Shown here: piece by piece, positions 20,255 to 30,626 of the stretch
How the letters are laid out: the number at the start of each line of letters is the position of its first letter
How positions within the stretch are numbered: the stretch's first letter is position 1
Assembly (NCBI GenBank): GCA_021432635.1
Contig: MU270058.1
Span: 124,001-188,000 of the forward strand
Direction of reading: 5' to 3'
Origin: Thozetella sp. PMI_491
Taxonomy: Eukaryota > Ascomycota > Sordariomycetes > Chaetosphaeriales > Chaetosphaeriaceae
Length of the DNA stretch: 64,000 nucleotides
Program-made: the position numbers and the translations under genes
Notes under the pieces: model-generated
Databases searched by the model: none
Seen by the model: the letters and a program-made list of their open reading frames with translations, nothing else
What the model was told of the DNA's origin: nothing

Positions 20255-21995
20255 ATGGAGTTTCTTTTGACAGTGTATGGGCTGCTGGGTCTCTCCGTCC
20301 TCGCCTATGTAATCTCGTGGGCTCAGTCCTACCGCCGTCTTCGCCACTTTGACGGCCCGCCCCTCAGCTCTACCGATCTGTTTATGCTGCGGACGGCGTC
20401 CTCTGGCCGTCTTTGCGAGATTTATATGGAAGTGTGTCAGAAGTACGGATCTCTGGCCCGCATCGGCCCTAAGACGCTCGTCACGGACGACCCGGAACTC
20501 ATCAAGCGCATGTCCTCTGCGCGATCGGCTTACAGTCGCTCCAGCTACTACTCTTGCCTGCGTCTGCACCCCCGGCTGCATAACATGTTTAGCACGCTCG
20601 ACCGCGACCAACATGACGATATCAAAGCCAGGACCGCTGCAGGATACACCAGCCGCGAGGTGCCCAACCTCGAGGCCGACATCGACGAGCAGATAGTGGT
20701 GATGCAAGATCTCATACGTAAAAAATATATCTCCACTGGATCGGACACCAAGTTGATGGATTTCTCTAATCTCATGTCCTATCTGACTCTCGATATAATC
20801 ACCAAGCTCGCCTATGGAGAGACATTCGATTGGCTATCAACGGACTCGGATGTCTTTTCCTTCAACAAGATTCTCCATGGGAAAATGCAACTGATGGAGA
20901 CGATAGGAGAAGTAGAGCCTCTTGGTGTGTTTTTTGGGTCCATACCCGTTAGGAAGATATTCGGGGCCAAGGCGACGGATCCCGACGGTCTGGGGAGACT
21001 GATGGCGTAGGACTCCTAGGCACGGTCATTTATCTTGACATGCTAATCTTGCGCTCAGACTCGCGGCAGACCTCGTCAACAAAAGATTTGGACCCGATGC
21101 AAAAGACCAAAAAGATATGCTGGTTCGTACATATTAATGAAGAAAGACATTGTCCAATGCTTCTAATATCTCACGCTCTATTAGGGAAGTTTCATTCGGC
21201 ATGGCCTATCTAGGGAGCACTGCGAGGGCGAGATCCTTTTGCAGGTAGGAGCAGGTGCTGATGTGAGTACTCACTCTGAACATATCTCGCTATATTTTAA
21301 TATCTCTTATCGCTGTCCAAATAAATGAGTTACGGACTTGATACCGTGCCCAGCTCAGTGGCTGTTGCTGAGCAGCACTCTTCTAGACATCAGCCTGTGC
21401 ATTGAAAGGCATCTTCCTATACGCTATCACAGCCCCGCCAGTCTATCATCGCTTGCAACAAGAGATCGACCGAGGCATCTCAGAAGGGCGCATTTCGACC
21501 CCAATCACCAACGCCGAGGGTAAAGCTTTGCCGTACCTGCAAGCGGTTATCCTGGAGGGCCTCCGCTTGCACCCCCCGGTCCCTACGATATTCACCAAGC
21601 AGCTCTACGGCTCTGAGGACGACTATTACCAAGGCAAGCGCATTCCGGTCGGCACCAAGATTGCCCAAGCAACGCGCGGCCTCATGAATCGCAAGGATAT
21701 CTTCGGCGAGGACGCCGCACTTTTCCGGCCGGAGCGGTGGCTCGAGGCCGGGCCGGAGAAGCGCGACGAGATGGAGAACACCGTACATCTGAACTGGGGC
21801 TATGGGCGATGGGGCTGTGCCGGCAAGAATGTGGCCTGGGTTGAGCTTAACAAGATCGTCGTTGAGATTCTGCGCTACTTCGACCTCCAGATTGCTGCGC
21901 CTACAAAGCCATGGAATACCGCGACCTTCGTGACTGTTCAAGTATCCGGCATGATGGTGAAAGTCACTCTACGACCAGAGCAGAAGGCCGAGTAG
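20255..21995 (+). CDS. Cytochrome P450 monooxygenase (pisatin demethylase-like)
   Basis: Microsomal haem-thiolate monooxygenase. Four exons, 20255-21006, 21059-21122, 21185-21262 and 21387-21995, join in frame to 500 aa, the usual P450 length. An N-terminal anchor (about residues 2-22) is followed by a short hinge. The I-helix reads VGAGADTSACAL across the third intron, the K-helix ExxR is EGLR, and the PERF-like region is FRPERW. The haem loop is WGYGRWGCAGKNVA with Cys442 as ligand; Trp replaces the usual first Phe. The wording around the I-helix and the haem loop resembles CYP57/pisatin demethylase-type fungal P450s, but the substrate is unknown. The first donor (GTAGGA) and second donor (GTTCGT) are weak, though no other splice keeps the frame. 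Confidence 0.88.
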
Positions 21996-22831
21996 GGATC
22001 CGGCGTCTTGTAGCAGATGCTCCTGAGCAAAGAATATTGAACCCCTCCCTAAATTTGCAGTTTTTATCAATCATGTATCTCATTATGGCTCTTTGATGGA
22101 AGTGGTTTACATCTATGGGCGTAGCTTGCCGAGGAAAAGATGACATGGGGGAAAGGCATGGAGTCACGGCAACCTACCTGTGTATCCGCATCCCTTCCTC
22201 GCGTTTTTGGCATTTGCAGCCGCCTCAAACCGGAGTATTTTATCAAGAGTGTTTTTGTTAGCAATGCCGAGACAGTGTGTTAACAATCGCATTCGGCGAA
22301 GCTCCTTGCACCAGTCTCTCGTTTCAAATAGCACGTGGCCGTCTAAAGTGCCGACGGCATACGCCAGACATATCGTGAAGCCCATACGCTTCCGTAATTC
22401 GAAACTAGCTACATTCCTTACAACTCGGCCGCCGTTATCTATGTGCGCCTCGTCTCACTTAGGTCCAGTGAAGGCGCTTTGTCTCGGAGAGAGCCCGAAT
22501 CAGACCGCCGGGGTGGATTCCAAGGGTCTCTTGGCGGGGTATGGTCCCGTCCACCGTTGAAGAGGGCTCGGAATAGACCCAAGATGTCTCGGAGCTGTGG
22601 TATGAGCTCAGCAACGTGGCATGCATCCTTATGCCCTTGCACAGGTGCCGGTAGCCGAGTTTCTGATTATACGATAAATATGGAAGCCACTTGGAGCTAT
22701 GAAGCACATTATACAGATTCTCTTCCATGAGTCTTGGACTACATAAAGAACTGATCACCTCTCGTTCGTTTCCCAGGCAAGTCACCCACCAGCTTCTCCG
22801 AGTCCTCAGCTTCAAGCAAACAACTTCAATA
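21996..22831. other. Intergenic, no feature seen
   Basis: Between the P450 stop and the next gene on the same strand. Open frames here are short and unsupported. Confidence 0.5.
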
Positions 22832-23670
22832 ATGCATACAAAGTTCCTGTTCCCAGCTTTTCTCGCCTTTGCGGGACTGGCCTCGGCCGACGAGGCCATT
22901 GTCGCTGTACCGCATGGCGTAGAGGGTGTGAGGAATGTGGGCGATACCGATAGTACGTACTTCGTGTCAAAGTTCATGGCCTTCTTGATCATTCGTAAGG
23001 CGGCTACTGACTCCGAGTGTGGGTAGAGGTAGAGAATCCTTACGCGGTGGCCATGGCACACGACAAAGACAAAGAAGAGGTGACCCAACGCTACGCCTGG
23101 GCGACAATCCGGAACAACCTTACCGTCCCAATCATCGGAGTTGAGCTTTTTCACAAGTACAGCGATAATTATAAGAACAGCACGGTCTGGAACGTGATCC
23201 AGCCAGGTCAGGCCGGCAGCTCTCCCCTGCTTGTTCAGTACAACACCGGCTTCCTCACCACGGGTACCGACTGGTGGTTCGTTTCCTGGTTCAGTCAGGA
23301 TATGAAGACGATGTACTATTCGAATCCGAACAATTTTGGCTGGCTCCTTGACTTAGTGAACTCGTTCGCGCCAGATGTCATTTCGGCCGCTGCTGGCGCA
23401 ATCGCGGGAGCGGCCGCAATTGAGTCTGGCCCTGGTGCCATCGCGGCCGCTGCGGGGGCTGCAGTGCTAGCCAAAGCTATCAGCTCCAGCCTATTCAACA
23501 GCGAGAGTATAAGCGGGTTCAAGGAGTATATGCTAACGGCAGCCGATGCAAACTCCATGCTTGAGATCACCATCTTACCGGGCGGTAAGATCCACTTCAA
23601 GTCCCCCTCGGGCAGCGCCGATACGGTCTACAGCTCAAAGGCCGCACCAGTCATTGCGCTCAATGCATAG
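22832..23670 (+). CDS. Secreted protein resembling the PUD (up-regulated in daf-2) domain
   Basis: Two exons, 22832-22952 and 23027-23670, are joined by a GTACGT donor and a TAG acceptor with CTGAC as branch site, giving 254 aa. An alternative TAG six bases downstream would drop two residues. A signal peptide covers about residues 1-19 (MHTKFLFPAFLAFAGLASA). The core VELFHKYSDNYKNSTVW followed by a Pro-Gly turn, YNTGFLTTGTDWWFVSW and a later ITILPGGKIHFKSPSG resembles the beta-sandwich PUD domain, known from nematodes and also from fungal proteins. The middle (about residues 120-165) is an Ala/Gly-rich hydrophobic helix that could insert in a membrane. The resemblance is from memory of the motif and the role is unknown. 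Confidence 0.75.
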
Positions 23671-24200
23671 TCGTCGTGGCTACCTTGCACGGTAAAGGAC
23701 AGTCTGAGTGATACAGTCCGTGTTTTAGTCGCTCATTCTCAATCCATATGGTCGTGTCAAATAGTACCTTTCGCTCGTTAGGCACTGTGAGCCAAGTAAC
23801 TCGTTGTGGCCTAGCTAAGTTACTACCTAGAGACCAAATAGATTGTGGTCCAAGCCATCGAGCCTTTTAGTGACATTTCCTCTCCGCGGACACCCTTATT
23901 CCGATATAATGGCGCCGTGAGGCTTGGCATGTCTGCCGATATATAGCAGTTTAGTGTAGGTACTTCCATAACTCCTTCGAGGGGACAAAGAAGGAGCGCC
24001 ACCATCCGAATAGATGCCAGGAGCAAGACGAGCCTGGAAACCATTTATGTTCAAGCGTGATGCAAAATCCAAAACGTAGATTGCCTTGAGCCTGCACGTG
24101 TGGAGTAGTCGATGGTTATCCAGAGCTGAAGCATTCCTATCGATCGAATTCTATCTTATATTTTCCCACACGCAGACATGACATTGTACCATCCCCTTCC
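23671..24200. other. Intergenic, converging gene ends
   Basis: Between the secreted protein gene (+) and the GFA-fold gene (-). No coding signal or repeat is seen. Confidence 0.5.
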
Positions 24201-24745
24201 TCACACCATGGTCTGCAGCTGCTGTGCACCATCCACCGCAAGGTCAAAGACACGCCGGTCCTTGACGAAGAATTCGACCTGGACAGGGAAGTTTGACGCG
24301 CCACCATCGAGACTGCCGCCCTTCACTAGAGTCACGCCTTCCATGCCTTCAGGTTGAGAATAGAGGCTTGATCCACAGTCTGCGAGGCAATTATGTGTTA
24401 GTCTTCATAATGCTGCCGGCAGATTAGGGGCATCGGTATACTTACCGCCGCAGAAAAAGTGATGATGGGGCTTTCCTGCCGCCGCCAGGCGGGTAAACTT
24501 CTTAGGCGTGCCCTTTGTTACATGGAACTCGGCGGTGGGTACAGCAGCATTAGAGCTACCGCCGCCGCCACCCCACTTCTGGCAGTCGCGGCAGTGGCAT
24601 AGAGCAGTTACAACGGGTGCGACTGCAACTTATAGTTAGCGTCTTTCTTGAGTTTTGAAATGCGCAACCTCGTTGCAGGTAGGAAGTAGGACGTACCATT
24701 GTACTCAAAGTTGACGGCACCGCAGAGGCAGCTTCCAGTAGTCAT
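24201..24745 (-). CDS. GFA/CENP-V-fold zinc protein (glutathione-dependent formaldehyde-activating type)
   Basis: Three exons, 24745-24697, 24622-24446 and 24379-24201, join in frame to 134 aa, the standard size of a single GFA domain. The zinc-binding cysteines are in place: CLC near residue 6 (GSCLCGAVNFEYN), CHCRDC after the first intron, and FFCGDCGSSLYS across the second. Introns begin GTACGT and GTAAGT and end TTGCAG and CGCAG. The fold is that of bacterial Gfa, which condenses glutathione with formaldehyde. Most fungal members have unknown substrates, so the enzyme role is not claimed. The upstream region is duplicated, with the second copy about 0.7 kb further upstream. Confidence 0.9.
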
Positions 24746-24750
24746 TTTTG

Positions 24751-25093
24751 GTTGATATAGAAAACGTAAAGTGCGGGTGAAGGTGGGTGAGGTTATTGCG
24801 GTCAGATTTGTCTTTGGGGTTTGGTAGTCGGGCAATGGGTTGATGCTTCGGTTGAGAGTGGTTTTCAGCTCCAAGTCATGAACGCCATCAGGTCTTATAT
24901 ATGCCTTGCTATTTGGAATTTATTCTCCCCTCTGAACAGGGTAACCATGAGATATGACGATGTGTTGTATATCGCGCCCTTGGGCGGGATTTGAGTGTGT
25001 TCATCCTGGATGCCTTCTGCCATGCAAGGATGTTCCGAGTAGGGGCATACGAAGTCTCAGCTCGTCGTGATTTTGCGGTAGGTCTAGCTTAAG
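24751..25093. repeat. Duplicated upstream segment, copy 1 (GFA promoter side)
   Basis: It starts 6 bp upstream of the GFA gene ATG and is matched by 25467-25801 in the same orientation along its whole length. By eye the two copies agree at about four of five positions, with mostly transition differences and a few short indels. Shared blocks include GCGGGATTTGAGTGTGTTCA and a TCTTATATAT box. Confidence 0.8.
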
Positions 25094-25187
25094 CGCCGAG
25101 TCTATGCCGAGTTTCACAGCGTTTCCTGGTGGTGGACATAAGAGTGGGTCGTGCATTGGTCTGCCGATCGCGAGCTGAAAGGATTAC

Positions 25188-25437
25188 GGACCGGCTTTTG
25201 GTAACTCGGGCTTTGCTCAACCAATGAAACCGCTAGCTCTAATCCCGCGTCGAGCCTTCAGATACTGCCTTAAACTGATCATTTTTCCGCATTGCTCTAG
25301 GCAGCTAGAGGATCGAGTGTAAATCTAAATCTCTTCCCCGCCGACTCATAGATGTCCAAGCGGCGCTGTATTTGTTGCCCTGCCCTGGAGATATTTTATT
25401 CCTCCGTGTGGATCCAAGACTGGAAGCTCCAAAGCTT
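25188..25437. repeat. 250-bp dispersed repeat, copy A
   Basis: Direct-orientation match to 35621-35867, running from GGACCGGCTTTT to GCTCCAAAGCTT. Identity is roughly 88-90 percent by eye and drops abruptly outside. No terminal inverted repeat and no coding capacity were seen. An A16 run follows 10 bp downstream (25448-25463), which is not present at copy B. Confidence 0.85.
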
Positions 25438-25466
25438 CTGGTATGTCAAAAAAAAAAAAAAAATTA

Positions 25467-25801
25467 GTTGACATGGAAAACTCAAACTGCGGGTGGAGGG
25501 GGGTAAGTCTACTGCGGTCAGGTTTGCCTTTGGTTTTTAGTAGTCGGGTAATATGCTGATGCTTCGGTTAAGAGTTGTTTTCGGCTCCAAGTCACGAATA
25601 CCATCAAGTCTTATATATACGTCGCTATTTAGAATTTTCTGAACAGGATAGCCATGGGACTTGACGATGTGTTGTACATCGCATCCTTAAGCGGGATTTG
25701 AGTGTGTTCATCTTGGATGCCTTCTGCCACGTAAGGGTATTCCGAGATGGGGGTATATGAAGTCTCAGCTTGTCGCGATTTTGTGGAAGGTCTAGCTTAA
25801 G
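25467..25801. repeat. Duplicated upstream segment, copy 2
   Basis: Second copy of 24751-25093, placed after copy A of the dispersed repeat and an A16 run. It is not followed by a GFA first exon, so only the promoter side was duplicated or kept. Confidence 0.8.
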
Positions 25802-25827
25802 TTACTTGTCTTGATGTACTGACACAA

Positions 25828-26262
25828 TTACAGGTCCCATTCCCCATTAACTGATCGTTTCACATCATCCGACATCGTTCCAAAGCCGATATGAGATACC
25901 CGGTCCTCAGAACACTCCCACCTATTATGCCAATCCTCAGGCATATCGACAACTCCCCATTTTAGTGTTGACCGTGCTATAAGCTGTGGCCTAACGCTAT
26001 CCTCAGCAGACCCACTGCTAGGAGGATTGTTGATTCCGGGAAATTCCTCAGTGCTACTACTCTTAACGTCATTATCGGGATCAGGTTTGGGGTCAAGCTT
26101 GGGATCAGGCTTGGATAAGGGCGAAACATGGCATGCAGCCGAGATTCCCAAAGAGTTAGCGCCGACAATCGTGGCAACCCCGGAGAGATGTCGCAATCCA
26201 AATATAATCGGAGCGATTAGGGCAACAACAACCACGGCGGATAAACATATAAATGAAAACAT
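25828..26262 (-). CDS. Hypothetical protein with N-terminal membrane segment
   Basis: Family not recognised. One open frame of 144 codons from ATG 26262. Residues 1-24 are strongly hydrophobic (MFSFICLSAVVVVALIAPIIFG), a signal peptide or anchor. A KPDPKLDPKPDP repeat follows at about 50-65, then a Ser/Pro/Asn-rich part and a more ordered-looking end with CSEDRVSHIG. It lies 65 bp downstream of the Cys-rich membrane protein gene on the same strand. It may be a separate short gene or a decayed exon of a larger one; evidence for translation is weak. Confidence 0.4.
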   Translation of the reverse strand: MFSFICLSAVVVVALIAPIIFGLRHLSGVATIVGANSLGISAACHVSPLSKPDPKLDPKPDPDNDVKSSSTEEFPGINNPPSSGSAEDSVRPQLIARSTLKWGVVDMPEDWHNRWECSEDRVSHIGFGTMSDDVKRSVNGEWDL

Positions 26263-26327
26263 GGAAAACGATACGGACGCGGCCGATCCGGAGGGAAGTA
26301 TTACCTTGGTATAATATTATATGTGGG

Positions 26328-27195
26328 TCATTCCCCTTCGGCCTTAGTCTCACGGAATGACATCGTATCCTCTTGTTTCGCTGATAATTCTACGGGATGG
26401 ATAGAAGTAGGTGCCATAACCGGATATTCCCAATCCGCCGGATGGCCGCTTTCTACTTCCACGACCGGGTTTTGCCGGTACTGCGAAACATTCTGTATCT
26501 CGGTGTTTTGGGATTGCTGGTAGTGCGGAATGGTGGCACTGGCAGCGGCTCTTCTGTTGCGGTTTCGCGTCTGAAGGCCGAGAAAGACCAGAGCGCCGAA
26601 GACTAACAATCCTACTCCGACTCCAACGCCAACGCCGACACCTATAGTCGTCGCGGAGGGTGACGATCCTTGGCTCCTCGAGGCGTCGGGGGCCGGGCTG
26701 GCCGACTTGAAGAGCGGCAAATCGAATACCAAGGTCTCGTTCTGGCAGCATGACGTATTCATGCCACAGCAGTATTGCGGTTCCGAGTTGGCGGCGTTAC
26801 ATTGTAGCAGATAAGGATAAATGTCCCCCGCTGTATCGACTAGGGATAGTTATCATTATATTAGTGATCTCTGGTCGCCTGATATGCGGAAGAGAGTGTG
26901 CCGTGAGGGCGAGGCACCCCCCGCGCAAACACTAACTGGCCCATTGATTGCATTTTGAAATGCACGGACTGGCCCATCCCTGGTCGGTACACCCTTGGGC
27001 CGTGAACGAGTTGTCGCCTCCTAGATCGAGACAGAGGCCATTGGAGAGGCAGAGGTCACCATCGGAGCAGCAGGTGCTTACGCTGGCATCTGGATTGCAC
27101 GGGAAAAGAGCTGCCCTGTTGCCTCTTGCATTGTAACAGGTGAGAGACGCGCCGGTCGAGGCGAAAAGAAGGAGGAGGGATTTGTAGTAAGTCAT
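26328..27195 (-). CDS. Cysteine-rich single-pass surface protein
   Basis: Two exons, 27195-26937 and 26839-26328, are joined by GTTAGT and CCCTAG (97-nt intron) to give 256 aa. A signal peptide covers about residues 1-17, ending near GASLTC. The outer part is Cys-rich: a CYNARGN segment, FPCNPDASVSTCCSDGDLCLSNGLCLD, then CNAANSEPQYCCGMNTSCCQ. A Ser/Pro linker, a Gly/Val-rich transmembrane segment (GVGVGVGVGVGLLVFGALVF), an Arg/Asn stop-transfer and a Gln-rich cytoplasmic tail follow. This layout is common among fungal surface or sensor-like proteins, but the ligand and role are unknown. An AT-rich TTTTTAAA box lies about 35 bp upstream of the ATG. Confidence 0.8.
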
Positions 27196-28277
27196 CGACT
27201 GCTGTAGATTGTCTACGCGAGCGACAGCTTTAAAAAGGATGGGGAGCAAGAATGTGTTGGCGTCGGGTAGTTGAAGATACGTTAAGAGGGAAAGATGAGG
27301 TAAGCCCTCTTTATGTAGGAAGAGTCGCATCGGTCAGCCCTATCCCCCTTTTGTGGTCTAGGTTCACAGAGGAGGGGGCAGGCAGCTTCGCGCGCCCGTC
27401 TGAGACGGGTCTAGACTGGCGGTGTGATGAGGAGGCAACCATTGGACAATTCGCGACCCATTTACCCTCCCTCCCCTCAAACCAGTGTGGCACTTTCGGT
27501 AGCCCCGAAGATAGGTTTTTGGTGAAAAGCGTCCCTACTACTTCCCAGTGCTGTTGACTACAGCTTGAATATTGGCCCGTGCACGCCTTGATCTGCTTTT
27601 TTAGTATGTGCGTCACAGGGACTAGGCGCCTTGTATCTCGGCAGCTTCCCGTTTTGACGTAGAACCACGTCCCCTCGTCGGTTGGCGAATGTGACAAAAT
27701 TTCTCGAGCAGGGGAGCCAAAAAGCGCAGCATAACAGGCATCTAATCTAGCGCGGAGTAGCCAAGCGTTTTAATTTGTTACATATCATTTTTACTGTGAT
27801 AGACTGTAAATCTGTCTTGTTAGTAGAGTAAACCTTATTTATAACTTCCTAATCTCTTTCTGCTTTTAGTTTGGGTCAAGGGAGATATTTTAAAGGAGAC
27901 GGGAGCATCTAGCGTTATGCTTCTAGTATGCTAGGCTAGACCAGCTTCTCGGGCGTCTGATGACTCCAAGGGTCGTGATTATTGTTCTCGCGGTTTTGGA
28001 GAAATGAGTATGCAGTAGAGCTATGCAAGTGTGTGAAGCCACCTCATAACGCTGGATGGGAAGCAAAATAGGGGACTAGCACGCTATTCTGACTGTTTGT
28101 AACCGGTACTAATGCCTATTCTTTGACCTGTGTCGTAGGGGAATAAGGTGCTATTATTGATCCACAATACATCATACTGCAATCAAGACCATCTTCTACA
28201 CTTGAAGCCAGGAAATGCGCCAACCAAGCTATACCGGAGTAATTCCCACCTTGAGGGAATCATTGATATTGCCTCCA
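27196..28277. other. Intergenic, AT-rich in its right half
   Basis: Between two minus-strand genes. A 128-codon frame at 27311-27697 (-) has no family resemblance. The stretch 27770-27900 is AT-rich. Nothing else is seen. Confidence 0.45.
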
Positions 28278-30626
28278 TTACACTGATTTAGCTTGATCGT
28301 GTGCAACAATAAATTCGCCGGCAACAAGTCTAACATGTAAGTCCTTCGATGTTTTCTCGACTATCCGGAGATCGCCACCCTCGGGTTTGCCGACTCTTTG
28401 TCGAGTTTCCTCGCCCAAGGATACCAGTCCAGCTATTGCGGAGCTTTTAAACACCGAAATTCCCATCTTATATGTAAGTATCATGGTAACGAGGAGGTAG
28501 ATAATTGATCCGGACAATTGGACTACCAGGAAGCTCAGCCAACCCCATACGATTTTGATATAGGTAATCTCAGTTAAAGCTTGACCACGGATCGTGAAAG
28601 CGTTGACGAAGCCGATCGAGTCGTCTGTAGTGCGGAGCCTATTGAAGGAGATTAGTTAGACGATACGTTAACGATAATGGTATGACTTGCATTGTAGTTT
28701 GAGCATCTGCTATAATGTCACCGAACTTTGCAACATTCTTGAGTTGAAGATCTGGGTCCAAAGGTATGAAGGTATTTGAAACGCCAGACGATCCGTAAAG
28801 AAGTGCCCTGATGGTGCCCAATGCAGGCTGCAGTAGAACATCGGACGTGTTGGCGTTGACCATTGCCCAGAAAGACTGCACTTGTCCCTCAATCGTGTAG
28901 TAGAGTGCTGCCAGAACACTCGGGTTGATGTAATAGTAAGAGTCAAGGCCAAGACCAGGCACGAGAGTCGCCTGATCTGGCCCATTTAGGACGACGTAAG
29001 TCGGATCCGAGAGATTAAAATTGATATACTCATCGCTGCACAGAATTGTGTAGTTATTTTGCTGAGTAGCTCTGGTGCAGTTATACGAGAGCGTTCCATT
29101 AGTCAAGCCGAAGTTGACATCTGCGGTGGAAGAGATGGGCTGGTACGTCGGAGTATTCTCATAAACGTTGAGATCGAATGTCCTCACACACGCATAATGA
29201 AGGATTTCTATTGCTTGCCATATGGGGGGGGCGATATAAGACTGTACCATTGCTTGCCGTGTAGTTATAAACGCTTGTGTAGATTAGTCTGGAGGATGAG
29301 AATCCAGCAGCCATGAGATTTGCTTCGTCAGAGAATGCAAGGGAGTCCTTCTGCGATACAGAATGGAATGAGAAATACCATTTATCAGGGCTGACGATGT
29401 GACTGCTGGGTGGGAGAAACACGTCCCATGTGACTGGGGCAATCTGCGATCCTAACCCGGGCTGATCAATCGGATGTCGATCGGTCCATTCCGAAGAACT
29501 GACGTTAGCCTTTGCGGTCACTTCTAAGTGGGATGTTATGTTTGCTGTCTTTGAGCAAACTCCTAGGGTGCTAAATCGGGGATATCTGCATTCCGAAGTC
29601 GGGCACAGTGGGCTTAGCCACCTCGAAGAGTTGTCTGTGTTGCTTTGTATTGCCACATTAATCATATTTTGCCATGCTGAGGCCGTGTATATCTGGCTGA
29701 TAGAATGTATCCATGATCGGTAATGTTGAGTAGCCGATATAGTCGCAGTCGCGTTACTCTGTGGCTCCAGGCGAGTGGAGTATTGTATCATTTGCTGCGT
29801 TATGGGAGATGCAACAATGCTCAAGATAGATATCAAAGCCCCGACACAAGCAAAATGCCTGCAGTTTCATTAGTGACTTGCTTCCAAGGTGAAATTTCGC
29901 GCGGCAATTAAGTACCGCAGTCGAAGACGCCCAAGAAGCTTCACAGATCCCCAGGCACTTCGAGTAGCCTCGTCAAAGTGGCTGAACCCAGCGAGCGAGT
30001 GCTTTTGCGCAAACCAATTCCACTTCCACTGACTGGTCGATTCGATGACGGCAACCATAAACGTGGCCTTGGTGAGAGTTGTGAAGAAAGCTAGGAAGGT
30101 GTTCAAAGTGATATGAAACGGTAGTTCTGGCAGCGGCTTGCCGTCGAACGCTCGAAGGACGGCGATGATGACTATGGACGAGATAGTTCAGTGAGTCGCA
30201 CTCCCAGATGATGATAAGAAGCATACCTAGAAGTGACACTAGACCTACAACGCAGCCAAGAATTTCCAAGATCCAGTCTCTCAACCTGAATGCAGGATCA
30301 GAGCTATCTGGTGAACCGTCGACAGGAATAGGTATTTGAGGTACACTCTCAGCTGCCTGAGACTCAATGCGGATATGAGATTCTTCGGTTCGACCCTGCC
30401 GAGTATCCACGGCCTGGGGCTCCACTTCAGGTACTAGTCGGACAAACCCCGTGTTTTCAGTCGGCAGGGTAGAAGTGGACGAAGACTTAGAGGTCTCTGA
30501 CGGAGGCTGATCTTGATTTTGAGAGACCGAAACCTCGGTGATGCTCTCTTGCTCTTGACAAGGGGGATTCTGATCATAACTGCCATGTTGCTCCCGCAAC
30601 TCGTCAAGCGTGGTAGAGGTATCCAT
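28278..30626 (-). CDS. DUF3176 multi-pass membrane protein
   Basis: Fungal membrane protein with no known biochemical role. The exons I support are 30626-30227, 30171-29916, 29858-29248, 29207-28691 and 28638-28278, giving 714 aa. After a Ser/Gln/Glu-rich cytoplasmic N-terminus come a first membrane pair and the family blocks ITLNTFLAFFTTLTKATFMV and SQWKWNWFA, then HFACVGALISILSIVASPITQQ and an outer domain rich in N-glycosylation sites. A last membrane segment (WLSFLVVQLSGSIIYLLVTM) precedes a basic tail. The last intron (28690-28639) uses a GCAAGT donor. The third intron as drawn is only 40 nt and covers an eight-C run (minus strand). Dropping one C instead would give a continuous frame and about 13 more residues, so a frameshift or sequencing error is the likelier reading there. 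Confidence 0.8.
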
